This document shows, in pieces, positions 48,859-61,862 of a DNA stretch of 64,000 nt. The DNA comes from Tetrahymena thermophila SB210 (lineage: Eukaryota; Ciliophora; Oligohymenophorea; Hymenostomatida; Tetrahymenidae). Made by a program: the position numbers and the translations under genes. The notes beneath the pieces were generated by a model. The model ran no database searches and was not told the DNA's origin. It saw nothing but the letters and a program-made list of their open reading frames with translations. The DNA lies in the NCBI RefSeq assembly GCF_000189635.1, contig NW_002476559.1, forward strand, positions 930,001 through 994,000. Reading direction: 5' to 3'. Numbering within the stretch: the first letter of the stretch is position 1; the number at the start of each line of letters is the position of its first letter.

Positions 48859-49644
48859 ATGTATAATATAGGGCACGATATTTACTATTTGGATTATATA
48901 TCTAAAGAAAACAATAATATAAAATATGAATTTGCATGCTAAACTAGAACTAAGAATGTTTAAAAAGTTTCTTCTTATTTTGTGATTGAATTACCACATA
49001 GCTAAAGTAATCATAATGATTAAATTACTAAAGATTAAAATAATGAAACCAAGAAACATAAATCCAACTTTATTGCTTGTATTTTTTACTCTAATCATGA
49101 GGATTTTAACGAATACCTAAAGCAGAATCTTTATGAATCGATAACCACCTCGATATTATTTTAAAATAAACAGTATTTAGAAGCTTTTGAAAATTGTCTA
49201 AATATGCTTCAAAGTAGCTTTCAAAATTGTGAATTAAATAATTTTATGGGTTTATGCAAGTAAAAAATGTAAAGAAGTTTGCTCTATAATATTTAATAGT
49301 AATTAGTGTCTGTAAATGCTGCTCTTAGGCTTGAAAATGATATTTATTTGTCAAAATCCCTTAAAAATTTTGATAAAATAGAAAACATTCTTTACATATA
49401 AAGACCAGGATTATAATCAGTAATATAGTTAAATCAATCTACAGATTTTATAAATCACAGCGATATGAGCTTTAAGATAAAAGAAAATATAATATAATCT
49501 GATGATTTTTTGATACTTACAGATTCTCTAACTCTACCTTTTAAAAAAATATTTAGTAAAAACATCAAAACTTAATACCCATTAGATCCAAAAAATGTGA
49601 GATTTGGAAATTTTATGCATATTTTAAAAATTTAAATTATATGA
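48859..49644 (+). CDS. PP2C-like protein, most diverged array member (copy 6)
   Basis: Intronless 261-residue protein at the outer end of the array. It lacks the MGC start (MYNIGHDIYY) but keeps YEFAC, SYFVIEL, SNFIACIFYSNHEDFNEYL, NKQYLEAFENCLNML and NDIYLSKS. It is the best clue to the family's origin: DDFLILTDSLTLPF, with Asp222 in the place of the Asp of CDG, closely resembles the PP2C block D-x-FLILACDGLWDV, and YSNHED resembles YDGHGG with the His kept. Other PP2C acids are missing, so it too is probably inactive. The C-terminus ends FMHILKIQII. Confidence 0.8.
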
Positions 49645-50455
49645 ATTTCAATTAATAGTTAATTTTATTTAAATAAAACTAATTATTTATTTTAAGTAAA
49701 CTTAGCTTTTATTAAAAATCTTAAAGTGAATTTTTTTAATAAAATCTATTATATAAATAAAGTATTCTACCAAATAATTAAAAGATATTTATATTTTGTT
49801 ATCTATTTAATTAATTTTGAGGTTTCAATCAATCAGCTTAATATTTATTTTGCCTAACTACACAATAATAGTTCTATTTTTTTAGAAAAAGAGAGGTTAA
49901 CAAATATTTTGCATAAAGTAAATACTATTTTTTAGATTTTATCAGATTTATTTATAGTAAACATTTGAGTAAAAGCAAATATAATTCAAAATTATATATG
50001 CTTTAGCGAATTAATTTCTCAAATTTTATTTTTTTAAAAATTCATTCATTTTTCTAATTTATTTAAGATTTTTATTTACTAAATGATTTATTTTAATTGC
50101 TTGTTTGTTTTTAAAAGTGAATTAATTTTTTAAAATACTAAGATATATATTATGTATGAATGAATGAATCTCTTTTTTACTCTTTATATTTTAATTGATT
50201 TAAAATAATATTAAAAAGTTTACAAATTTAAAAAAATAAATTTCATTTCTAATCAAAAAATGTATTAATATTTTATATTCAAATAGCCATTTATTATCAT
50301 TTTTACCTTCATTTTATAAAATATTTCAATAATAAAAATTTATTATTATAGAAATAATTTATTTATTTTTTGATTTAAGTAAGTAAGATCTTTCTTAGAA
50401 TTAAATTTAGATTTTACAAGTTATTAATTAATTACTTTCTTAACTACTTTATAAT
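49645..50455. other. Spacer between array and acid phosphatase
   Basis: A+T-rich; probably contains the acid phosphatase promoter. TGAA repeats occur near 50158-50168. No gene was seen. Confidence 0.5.
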
Positions 50456-51751
50456 ATGAGTGCTTATAAAATGAAGTATTGCTTTTGTTCAAATCAACTG
50501 ATAAGTTAATATCGCTTGATTTTTGCCTATTAATTGATAAGACATGGGCATAGATATTCTATGAAAGGATAGCATTTAAAAGGTCATCAACATTATGAGC
50601 AATAACTTAACTATAAAGGCCATTTGACTCACATTGGAATGGTTTAGTAAAAAAAATTAGGATAGCTGATTAGAGAAGAATATATTAGTTAAAAGAAACT
50701 CTTAGGACAAAATTATGATATAAATGAGATTTCAATTTATTCATCTAATTCAAGTAGATGCCTTCAGAGCGCTAATTCTTTCATGTAAGGCCTATATCCA
50801 GAAGAATCTGTTTAAATCAATAGTCGCAGTATTTAGAATTATCAAATAAATCCACCATATTTTTGTGATAATTCTTAAAATAATAACTAGTAAATTCAAT
50901 AAACACTTGAATTTTAAGGGTGTGATTTGAAAGTTTATCCTTTTCCAATTAGAAATTTCGGAGTTGATGATCATATTTTAAATCCAACTTTACCAAACAA
51001 AAAAAACGTTATTGATGAATAGAAAAAGTAAAATATGAAAGTTGTATAAGAAGAAATTTAATAATTTGAAAAGGAGTTAAAATAAATAAAAAACAAGATT
51101 AAACTTCATGAAGATTTTAATCATTTCGATGTATCTTCTTTGTTTGACATATCTCTCAGTTAAAAATATTTTGGAATAAGCTATAATTTAAGTGAATTCG
51201 AATATGATTTATTAAACTATCTTAAAGCTTTCTAAAAGTTGCATGGATAATATACATAATATTACAGTAGAGTAACTATAAGTCCCTTGCTTAATTACTT
51301 ACTTAAGATAATTGATCTAAAAATACAAAATTAAATTAATATGAATATGATAATTGGAATTACTCACGATAGTAGGATTGTTCCACTGTTATAATTGTTT
51401 GAATTGATAAATTTAAATAAATAAAAGAGCGAACTATATTCTTAAATAAAAACTATAGAATAATATCCTCCATATTGTGCTAATTTTACATTCGAATTAT
51501 ATTAAAAACAGAATGATATAAAAACCACATCAATATTAGATAATAAAATAAATGAAAGTTTTAAAATTAGAATTAAGTATAATGGAAAATATATTAATAT
51601 TCCAAATAATCAAAATAAACTCTTAGATATCGCCTAGTTTTAATCTTTCATTAAAAGTCATATTGTTTCAGATTAAGAATATAATACATTTACAGGTTCA
51701 AATATCTAAATTTAGCAATTTTTGGAGTCATTTATTTCTTCAAAAAAGTGA
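50456..51751 (+). CDS. Histidine acid phosphatase
   Basis: Phosphomonoesterase of the histidine acid phosphatase branch. The intronless frame gives 431 residues with the catalytic motif LIRHGHR at 27-33 (nucleophile His30) and the second motif ITHDSR with His304 and Asp305, at the usual distance. The Pro of RHGxRxP is replaced: YS follows HGHR. SSNSSRCLQSANSFMQGLYP fits the conserved substrate-side block (S-x-x-x-R-x-x-x-S). No clear signal peptide precedes the motif; only 26 residues separate Met1 from it. A cytosolic enzyme or a missing upstream exon are both possible. A charged, Gln/Lys-rich insertion lies in the middle. Confidence 0.88.
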
Positions 51752-52084
51752 AACTTATTTAAAATATTTTAAATTTATCAAATAATTCTATTTAGTTATA
51801 TACAGTAAACTTTCATTTTTAACATATTTATTTTTCTACTTGTATAAAGACTAAGATGGGTTTTAGTATTTTCTCTAATTTTTTTGTAAAAATTTTTATT
51901 TTGAGTAGTATTTTGAATAAAGTTAGTTAGATAGATAGATAAATTTTTAATTTATTTAAGTAAATACATTTGAAATTAAATCCAGTTAAATTTTATAATT
52001 TAATTAATTTTGGATTATATAATATACTCTTATATAAATATATAGCATTTAAATGTAAAATATAAAACTAACTAATCTTACTAA
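51752..52084. other. Short spacer between convergent genes
   Basis: A+T-rich sequence between two stops, holding both 3' untranslated regions. No feature was recognised. Confidence 0.5.
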
Positions 52085-53700
52085 TCAAATACTTAAAGCT
52101 AGAATATCTATTTTCCCTCTATCTGTTATAATTACTAAAGAATTTTAAATAAAATAAAGACCAATAACTCTCTAAGTTAAGAATGAAGAGATGCTAATTT
52201 AGTGAACAACTTTGTCTTGAGTTAGATCATAAATTAATATAAAATCTATCTCCTTGAGGAATAAAAATCTATTTCTGTAAATTTAGGAATCGTGAAATAG
52301 CTCCCATTCGAAAGAATACTTATTTAAAAGTGTATTTTTAAAAGGATTTAGCTTATACAATCTTAAGTCTCCAAAACCACATATAAAAGATAGTGAATTG
52401 ACTTTAATAAGTTCTAAAACATAATTTTCTAGTTCTATATCTGGATATTAAGTAAATTATTTTATTACTTTCCTTGTAGATAAGTCAATAACACTAACTC
52501 TGCCACTTTCAAAATCTTCGATTTATCCCACTTTTTAATAATTATTATAAATTAATATGAATTAATTTTTAAATAAAACAAACTACCTAATAAAATATTT
52601 GGCTATAGAAGTTACAATGAAATAACTATTTCTGACAATTCTGATTTAAATTGAAATATGAATTTTTTTGTTTTGTAGTTAAATACAAATATTCCTCCTA
52701 ATGTTGAACCTAAATACATAAGATTCTTTTGTATGAAACAAGAAGAAATACAAAAATCAAAATTAAATATTTTCTAAATTTAATTATCATAAATAGATCT
52801 GATTTCTACAATACTTTAACCTTTATTATAATAAAAAAACAATCCCTTAGTTTACTAAATTTTGTTTATTTCTACATCAAATCCTGATCTTAATTTGATG
52901 AATTAAAATATATTTTTTATTGTTTGAGTTTAAACATCAATAAATTTAATAAATCCTTAATTAGCAACTAAAATGCACTTGAAGTCTATCTAGCAAAAGC
53001 ATTTCTTTCCTATTAAAAAAGAGAGACTATTTTGTCTTTATAAGCCAAGATTGCTCTACTTTTAAATAATATCAATAGTGTTTATCTTTTTAGGAGAATT
53101 AATTAAATAATTTGTGTTTTAAAAAGTCTAAGTAAGATCATTGAAGTAATGTTCTTCTGAAATGATTTTATCAACAGCTTTAATCACTGTTTAGAGCTCC
53201 TTCTAAGTATTTTAAATAATAGAATCTATACCAAGCTTTCCATTATACAAGTGTATTAGTCTCTACATATCAAACTAAGAAATCTTAAAACTTTCTATCA
53301 TATTTTAATCTTAATTTTCTTGCTAATTTATGACTTTTTCAAAAGCATCAAGTGTTTATAAAGCTTACTTTTTTTCTCTGTTTAGATCTTAGCAAAATCT
53401 GATAAACTATCTTTAAATGGTATTTTACTATTGCAACAGATACTCAGTAATTACTTGTATTTATTTTTATATTTACTCTTAAATTGTTTGTTAATACTAA
53501 TTAATATTAATATCAGTGTTTATGGTGTTGTGTAGAGAGTCAACAAACAGAAAATAATCAACTACATCATGGCTTTTATGCTTCCCATTTAATACACACT
53601 AAGGGCAAACAAGCTCAAAATCCTTATTTTGTATATAGCATTGAGGATTCAAGCATATATACTCACACTTTCTTTTATGAGATGAACAAATTAAATTCAT
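52085..53700 (-). CDS. B-box zinc finger, coiled-coil and beta-propeller-like protein
   Basis: Two exons (53700-52587, 52530-52085; intron 52531-52586) encode 519 residues. The first ~45 residues form a B-box-type zinc finger: C-x2-H near residue 5, paired Cys in CLNPQC and CPQCVLNGKH, then SHDV. A long Gln-rich coiled coil follows (about residues 65-200). The C-terminal half alternates short beta-like strands (CILVANQGFIKFIDVQTQTI, MYLGSTLGGIFVFNYKTKKF) like a WD/NHL propeller. This is the layout of TRIM-like proteins without a RING. The splice is supported because the propeller-like reading continues (SGRVSVIDLSTRKVIKQF). A role as a scaffold or ubiquitin-related adaptor is inference. Confidence 0.82.
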
Positions 53701-54732
53701 TATTTGAATATTTTTTAGCAACAAATGTGTATTTATTTATTAGATATATATCTTTTTTATAATTAAAATATTAACAGCCACATATATTAATAAAGTAAGT
53801 ATTTTTTGAATTCAAATAATCTTAGATTAGATTATTATTAATAAATAAATAAATAATTTATAATATAATAATAATAAATTAAATTTAAGTTTAAAAGTAA
53901 AAAATTTCTTCTAGACTTATTCATAAAATTATAATATTGACAATTAAAAAATATAAAAAATACTTTCATATAAAAAGAAATTAGAATATTAAAAGTAAAT
54001 ATCAGAAACAAAGTAGAAGATCATTTATTTATTATTCCTTCCTTCCTACTATTCTAATGTACTTAAATCATATCATATCATTTATTTAGAAACATAAAAC
54101 AAATTAAGAAAATAAGAATTAATGAAACATTAAGTTTTTTAGCTAATAAATAAAAAAAAATTTAATTTTTGAATAGTAAAATACCTGATTATTTCTATAA
54201 TTATTACTTTTAATTTTAATAGCTTTAATTAAGCCTAAATATATATCGATTTTATTCATTATTAGATTATTTAATTATATAGTAAAACTTTGAAGTAATC
54301 ATTTATTTTAACATAAATAAAGATAAATTGCCTTATTTTAAAGATAGATAGATAATCATCTAGAAATTATTTTTTTATATTAGAATGTTCTTTTTTGATA
54401 AATAAAAGTAGATAGATCATTTTATTCCAATAGCTAAATTGATTATCTTCTTTAATCTTTGGAAATATATTTTTACTTTATTGATAATAAAAATAATTAT
54501 CAATTAATAATAAAATAATATTTCATAATTTTCTCTTTAATTAAAATCCAACATTAAAAGTAAGTTTTGTGTTACAATAAAATAATTTATTACAAGATAT
54601 AAGAAACGAAAAGATTTCCTAATTAATTTTATGAAATAAGATGAATAATTTTTGAACTTAATTAACATAATTATCTAAAATAAAATAGAAAGGGATATTT
54701 ACATGCAAATTTACATATTAAAAATTATTTTA
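53701..54732. other. Spacer between B-box genes
   Basis: A+T-rich sequence holding the promoter of the first B-box gene. No coding signal or RNA gene was seen. Confidence 0.5.
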
Positions 54733-56001
54733 TCAAATTTCAACTGCTTCTATAAACTAAAATTAAATAAATGTGTCAAGTAATAAATAGAACCTAAGTG
54801 ATTCATAATTTGACAGATTTTCTTTGTATTAATCTGCAACAGTGATTTCAAAATTATGATTTGCTTCAATTACATTAAATATCTTTTGTTCTAAGAAAAT
54901 ATTAATCTCTATTTCTATTTCTTTGTTGCAGTGCTTGAAGTCTCCTTTAACTAATTTAATAACACTATTTGTGAGATTAGTTGGATTGAGTGAAAACTGA
55001 GATAATCTTGCATGGAAGAAAATGTTATCTTGCAAAAGGATGGCAGAGTCTTTAATTTAGTCTCTACACAGTCCAAATCCAAATCTTGCAGAATTAGAAA
55101 TGTCAACATTTGAAACCTTGATTTTAAATCTGTATTTTTTGTTCTTTTCAAGTATCTTATTAGAATAGTAATATGTGCCATATCCTAGCTGTTATTCTTG
55201 TATTTTAAGAGTTAAACTATGATTTAAGCTATCTCTTTCAATATGAAGATCTTAATATTTTGTATCATGCTTAGATTTTATAAATTCAAGACTTTCAAGT
55301 ATATCATTTTTAAGGGTTTGAACGCCATTGTTTTAAAGTATGTGATTGATTTAATCAAAATCTGCAATCATCATCTATTTTATTTAATTAAGTTTCTCAA
55401 AATCTACTGTTTTGTATATCTAGTTATTTTTTTCTATCATGTTTAGCAAATAATCTGAGTTTTCTTTCTTTTTTTCGATAAATTCAATAATGAAGTTTCT
55501 GTAATTCTTTTCTCCTTCACTTGGATTATGAGATTGCTCTTTTATTATTTAATTGAGAAGATCGCCCTTAGATAACTCCTCATATTTCTTTTTGATCTAG
55601 CTTTCACTAAAAGGATTTTCTGTAACAAATTTAAGAAACTAGCTTTTACAATCATCTATTTTCGATATTATGTCATTCTTTAGACTCTCAAAATAATCTT
55701 CTATTTTCTTTTTTAAGCCCTCACATTTTTTCTCTCCATTTTCAAAAATTTCAATAAGATGCTATTGAATGGCATGGCTATCCAGAGGAGGCCAATTAAA
55801 TATGACTGAGTCTTTGCAATAATCTAAAATCTCTTTGATTCTAACAAAATTTTGAGGCTTAAAATTAAAGTCTCTATTAACACAAATTTCACAGTAAAAA
55901 ACACTATTTTTTTCATTAATTTCATTTATTTAAAGGTAAATTATATCGTTTTTAAGATGTTTTTAGCACTTCATGCTATTATCTACTTAATTTTGTTCCA
56001 T
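54733..56001 (-). CDS. B-box-like zinc finger and coiled-coil protein
   Basis: Intronless 422-residue protein. The N-terminus has a degenerate B-box-like pair, KCQKHLKNDII and VFYCEICVNRDF, followed by more than 200 residues of charged coiled coil (for example KKIEDYFESLKNDIISKIDD). The last ~150 residues have beta-strand character (YRFKIKVSNVDISNSARFGF) compatible with a SPRY-like domain, though I cannot confirm it. Its organisation resembles the neighbouring B-box gene, but the sequences are not close, so an old family relation is only possible. It reads continuously from the first ATG to TGA. Confidence 0.78.
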
Positions 56002-57197
56002 TTTCCTATTATTTGTTTAGCTTGATTTTATTGTGTCTGTTTGTAAAAGTTATTAACAAAAATAATGAATCTATCTAACTATGATTCTAGATTTTTTAAT
56101 TTAAAGATACAAATATTCTTTATAAATTCTTAGTACTAATTTTTTATTTTTTTAATGGATTAGATCATTTATTGAGTTTAATTAATTAGTGGACAATAAT
56201 AAATCATATCACTTTTTTCAATAGAGTAACTAAATAAATAAATACTGCTACTACATTATACTAAATATAAAGGAATTATCAAAAGCTAATTTAAAACATT
56301 TGGAAAAATTAAACATTTGATATTTATCAACACATTTTTTTGTTATTGAAATATTTATCTCTCAGTTTAATTTTTTAAGTTAAATTTTTTAAAAAAATGT
56401 ATACACATAAAAAAATTAAATCATATTATTTTTCAAAAGTTTTACAACAGAATTTGCTATTTACTATCCAAAAAAATATTTCAATAAAAAGGATTTCTAA
56501 ATAGCAAGATATTTTTATTAATTTTTGATAAATTAGCGAAAAAACTAATTTAGTGTAATAAATTTATTAAATTTTAAGGAGGAATAAATCACACATAGCT
56601 ATTGGCTAATTTTATTCTTTAGCTTCATATAGAAATTGTTATCATTTGATTCATCAATGAATAATGTGAATAATCTAAAAATAATTAATTCTATCAAAAG
56701 TGAATACTTTTTCATTATCATAATAAAATATATATTTTAATTACTTATATTTTTTATTATCTCGATCTATTTCTATGAGTTAAAAAAAAAATTTTTATAT
56801 GTTTTATTATAAATAATAACATATTTTTTCAAGAAATTAAGTTGCTATATTTAGATGAGGTTTTATGGTACAAAATAATCATAATTATAAAACCTTAACA
56901 TCTATTTATAATTGTTTTTAAAATTTAAATAAATTTAAAATAATTAACCTAATTATTTGAGAGTTTTCTAATTGAATATTTTAAAAAATATTTATTATAA
57001 ATTTATTTTCTACCAAATACTTCTATTTTAGCTAATAAATATATAAAATATTATTTTCAACTTTAGAAAATAATTAATATTTTTATAGAATTTACATATT
57101 ATATATTAATAATGCAATTTGTTTATCAACAGATAACTAAAATCTACTAAATTATTAATATTATTAATTAATCATTTGCTTATTATTATAAAAATAA
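56002..57197. other. Spacer between B-box-like and MAPR genes
   Basis: Very A+T-rich; promoter side of the B-box-like gene. No feature was recognised. Confidence 0.5.
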
Positions 57198-57812
57198 TCA
57201 ATTATCTTTCTTTGTTTCAGAAATTTTAGCTACAATTCTATACTTAGAATAGTACTTTTCATACCATTAGTCAAGAACATCTCTTTCAGAGAGAGTAAGT
57301 TCAACCTAACCATATTTATTGTAGTCATTAACTTCAAATGACATTCTAGCTAAGTTAACACTGCAGTCTTTTCCAGCAAAAGCACTATAACCTCCTTCAC
57401 CGACATAAAATTCTACATTTAAAATTATACATAATACATTATAAGACATAAAAAGGCAATATAAATTAATAAATAAACATACCTGAATCGCTAACATCAA
57501 AAACCAATCCTTTACAAGCTAAGTATACTTTTTTATTTTATTTACCATCAAATTTAGATAATTCATTGAGAGTCATTGTTGGTAAAGTGTCCACTTTTGT
57601 TTAAATTAATATATTATTTTTTGTTTATTTATCAAGTTTAATTTTAAATGATTATTTAAAATTCTTGTTTCGAAAATATTACATTGAGGTTAAACCAAGA
57701 CTTCTTCATATTTTTGTGTTTCCTTTTAATCATCGTCTTTCTTTTTACCACAGAAAATCAAAATGATACCTATGATAAATAATATTGCTAAACCAACAAA
57801 AATTGTTTCCAT
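57198..57812 (-). CDS. MAPR (PGRMC/neudesin-type) cytochrome-b5-like heme protein
   Basis: Three exons (57812-57683, 57593-57483, 57412-57198) encode 151 residues. A single N-terminal membrane helix (FVGLAILFIIGIILIF) is followed by a basic/acidic linker and a cytochrome-b5-like domain of the membrane-associated progesterone receptor family: LNELSKFDGK, VYLACKGLVFDVSDS, then Y-V-GEGGYSAFAGKDCSVNLA and LDQWYEKYYSKYRIVAKI. The order and length match PGRMC proteins, which bind heme through Tyr and act with P450s in the ER. Introns are 57594-57682 and 57413-57482; both joins restore the family alignment. Confidence 0.92.
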
Positions 57813-59565
57813 TATTCTTTTCTTGACAATTGATTGCAAATAATTAATTTATTACTTTTTAAAGAAATTTCGTATAATTTAAATTAAAAAGATACTCTTC
57901 CTTATAACTTATAATAAAATAATATAGAAAACAATATTTTTATTTATTAAGTTAATTGTAGATTACGCGTAAAAATTTGGTTGTACTTTATTTATCAAGC
58001 TAATTTACTCAAGAAACTATTCGATATTTGTTCTATCAAAAAATGTATTTGGAATTCTACATAAAAAAGAATAATCAATAGATAGATATCCTATTAAATA
58101 AGTAAATAAATAAATATATCAAATTAAATTATTTAGTTTATAAGTTATCGTTGTTATTCAATAAAATTTTATCATATTAAATTAGTATTTATTTCTATTT
58201 GAAACTTGATTACAAATTTTAGTTCATAATAAAAAATTTTGAAAGTGAATTTTGCTAATTTGCTAAATAAAAAAATTCAGTATAATTTAAATTGATATTC
58301 TAATAAATTCAAAATAAGTTATTTAGTTTATATTATTGATTCTTTATTTATTTATTCTTTTTTTATAAATATAAGCAACCAAAGTTTATCTGATCTTAGA
58401 AAATTAATTTATTTTAAATCTTCATATATTAAGGCCTTCACATTTTCATACACTAAAAAAGCTTATTGTTCAAATTTTTTTTTAATTTCTTTGTTTCTTT
58501 ATAAATGAATGGGGATTTTTAGTTAATTTGAATTTAATTTGATTAAATTATGTTGATAATAAAATGTTTTGAAAGCACATTTTTAAAAATTAACTACCAA
58601 TTAACATTTACTTACTTACTTAAAAATATTAATATGTTTAAAGAAAAAAATATATTTACTCAATTTATATTTATTTATATTTTGTAATTAATAATAATTT
58701 TTAAAATTATTTATTAAACTTACATGTAATATTTTGACAATTTTTATTTAATCTCTTGCTCTTAATTTAAATAAAATATTTCAACTTTAATAATTTAAGA
58801 ATAAGTTCTAATAATTGTTTTGATAAATTTATTTTCTTATTCAATTTATTGATAATTATCTGTCCCTAGCTCATAATTTAAAATATTTCAACTTTAAGAA
58901 TTTAAAAATGAAGTCTAATAATTGTTTTAGGGAATTTATTTTATTCGATTATCTTGATTTGCAGAAATATTTTTTAAAAGAATTTAAGTTATTATAATAA
59001 TAATAAATAAAATCGGGTTTTGTTTTACTTAAGATTTATTTTTTCATAAACTAATAAATAAATAAATAAATAAATACTACAAATTAATTTTAATTTACAT
59101 TTAATTTCAAAAATAATTAAAGCTGTTAATGAATCAAAAAATAATAAAATAGTTAATTAATAATGGTAAAAATACTTACTAAAAATATACTTAGCATATG
59201 AATTTCAGCTTAAACTATTCAAATTTAGAAAATTATAACTTGATCTTTTTTTGCTCTGTTTTAGTGTTTAATTAATGCCATAGTATTTTAAGTACTATTT
59301 TGATTTACTCTTGGATTAAATAAATGCTACTTTAGTAAGTAAGCAAATAATTTAATCAATTTCTAGTGCGAAAGCAATTTATGTTATAATTTAATTAACT
59401 AATTGAATAATATCTGTGACTAAATTTGCTTTATTTATAGTCATTGATTGATTGAATATTATATATGCTTATATTATTTAGAATTAATACAATTCACTAT
59501 TGATTTTAGTTAGTTAGTTATTTGCTTTAGTAGATTTCAAATTCAAAAAGCATTAACAACGTCTG
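57813..59565. other. 1.8 kb spacer between divergent genes
   Basis: A+T-rich spacer expected to hold the promoters of the MAPR gene and the gene starting near 59566. It contains a diverged two-copy tandem repeat (about 58740-58955) and AATA runs near 59052-59075. No gene was seen. Confidence 0.5.
58740..58955. repeat. Diverged tandem duplication, period about 107 bases
   Basis: Two adjacent units share, in order, CTC(T/A)-like TAATTTAAA, AATATTTCAACTTTAA, AATTTAA and TCTAATAATTGTTTT then a TTTATTTT block. TCAACTTTAA recurs at 58781 and 58888. Confidence 0.6.
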
Positions 59566-61862
59566 ATGAACTCCACTTTATTCATGGACTCTTTGCACTC
59601 CAAATCAATTATGCAATAATTAAATGAGTAAGCATTGTTTTCATAATTTAAGGAGAGATCACGTAAGTAGAATAATTCAATTTCTATAAACTTAAATGAA
59701 TTAAACCGTAACTCACGAATCAGCTCTCTTGCAGCAACTTCTTCTAAGGGTAAAAAAATGAGTGTTGACTCTCCCTCTTCAAAGAAGTTTTAGTTTGATA
59801 AAGATAAAATTGAAATAAATAAAAACTTTATTATCCCTTTACCTTAAGTTTCTATAAACTAATTGACTAAAATGAAAAATCCTAGTTTGATAAGGTAAGG
59901 CAAAACAGCGTCTTATGATTATATTGAAGCTGATAAGGTAATTTTATTTACATGTAAATTATATAAAAAGAGAAAAACCAATATGAAGCATTTTATTTAG
60001 AGTTTTCAATTGATTGTTTTAAGAGTTTTTTGTTTTTTTTAAAGTAAAAGTACAATGAAACATTAAAGTATTTGAGTCAGCAAAAGTTGCAAGTAGCTTA
60101 AAAACCATAAAGGTACGGAAGCATAAGATTAAGGCAAAGATAAAGCTACCAAGCTTCTCCCTAAAGCAGGAGAAATGCAGGTTAAAATAATTAAAGAAGC
60201 TCAATGACTCCTATTAAAAACTCTATTTTTAGTGGAGGATTCAATGAAAACTTAAATAAGTTTAAAACCCCCTAAAAATAATAGCTCCATATAACCTCTT
60301 CACCTTATAATAAGTGTGATGAAAATTTAAATAATAATACATAAAATCAATAAAATGACATTAATAAGAATGATACTTTGCAATTTAAAGTAGATCAAAA
60401 CAATTTTAAAAGAGATTCTGTCTTTAAAAGATCTTCATTAAATAAGTCATGTATTAACTTATTAAGGAATGAAAGTCAAGAAATATTGAATAGAACAAGT
60501 TTTTAGAAGAATGGACTAAAAGAAAGAGGTTCAATATTTTAATCTATTTTTAATTAGTAAAACATGGAGTTATCTGAAGCAAAAGACAATAACAACAAAG
60601 AGCAGCTTTAATAGAGTGTTGAAGAATAAGATACAGCAGCTTCAATAAAAAATCAGTCTCATAATTCTAAATAAATAAATGACTGTAAAATAGATAATTA
60701 AATAACAAAACTAAAATGGTTTTTTAATTAATTAGTTATTAGGTCTCGTTTAGGTTCGACTCGGAGGAGCAGCAATATTACAAATTTTAATGAAGATGAA
60801 GACAAAGTTAATTACTCTTTAAATAACAGATTCAGTTTTTTGTAAAGTATTCCTTATAAGTAATAAATACATTTTATGCTATTAATTATTCATTTTTTTT
60901 TGAATTGTCTTATTCAATATTTATTTTAAAATTTAACCAAAGCAAATTAGTTTTTGATAAGCTTTCAAAGGATTCTGAGAAATACAAAAAAGAAGTAATT
61001 AAGAGTTTATAAGAAGATAAATTAATAACAAGTAAAGTTGATAAAGTTTCTGAGAAAAAATAAGGAGAAGATAATAGTTAAGGAATTAAATTTAATGAAT
61101 AAAACGGATTTAAGCAATTTGCTTTCAAGAACTTTAAATCAAATTCAATAGAAAGACTTTAAACATTTTTTTCTTTTGCTTTTAATTCAATAGATAAAAG
61201 CGAAAATAAATATATCTTATGTGCATTAAATGAGCTACTGGATGATATTAAAAAGTAAGGTTCTATGCAAATAATAGATTTATGGAGTGCAAAGTCTCTT
61301 AAAAGTTGTATAGAAAGGACAAACATGGGCAACGAAAAGTTTGTAGTTTAGCAATTTTTACATTATAAAGCAAAGTTTGATAACTAAAAAAAAAAAGAGG
61401 AAATGAAATAAAGTTAATTACTATCACTTTAGAAAGAAAAAGAATTAAAAGACGAAATACTAAGACAAGAGTAGACTAAAAAGTAAATTAATTAGGACAT
61501 AAAAAACGGAGAGAACAGCTTTTCACTAGAAGACGATAATACTCAATACAATTATAATCAGTAAATTTAATTAAATGCTCCTAAAAGATAAAATAAAAAT
61601 ATTTATTTTTTAGATAAATGCTAATGAACTCTGGCTAATACAATTTGAAATACAAGAGAGCTTTGAATAATATTATTGAGGAAATCAAGGATATGAAGCA
61701 AGAAAATATTGAAGATATAAAGTAATTTATTTAATTATTTATTTTAGACAATATTTAATCCAATCTTTTTAAAGGAATCAAAAGTTGCTCTGCAAGACTT
61801 TAAAAACATTTTCTAAAGAGTTGGAAATCAAATATAAACTCAATAAAATTAGTAAAAAGTGA
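59566..61862 (+). CDS. Unrecognised basic, coiled-coil-rich protein
   Basis: Five exons (59566-59937, 60045-60859, 60943-61560, 61614-61721, 61775-61862) encode about 666 residues with TAA/TAG as Gln. The first half is Ser-, Asn-, Gln- and Arg-rich low complexity with basic patches. A more ordered part near residues 440-530 (FFSFAFNSIDKSENKYILCA, then IIDLWSAKSLKSCIERTNMG) has an alternating helical pattern, and a Lys/Glu/Gln coiled coil follows. I do not recognise a family. Three later in-frame ATGs (59584, 59611, 59758) are alternative starts. An A+T-rich 69-base stretch at 60685-60753 could be an extra intron without changing frame. Other introns are GT/AG and 53-107 bases. Confidence 0.7.

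Noticed and set aside
60740..60765. GGTTCGACTCGG looks like a tRNA T-arm
   Set aside because: The flanking bases do not pair, no acceptor or anticodon arms are nearby, and the bases lie in or next to a coding exon.
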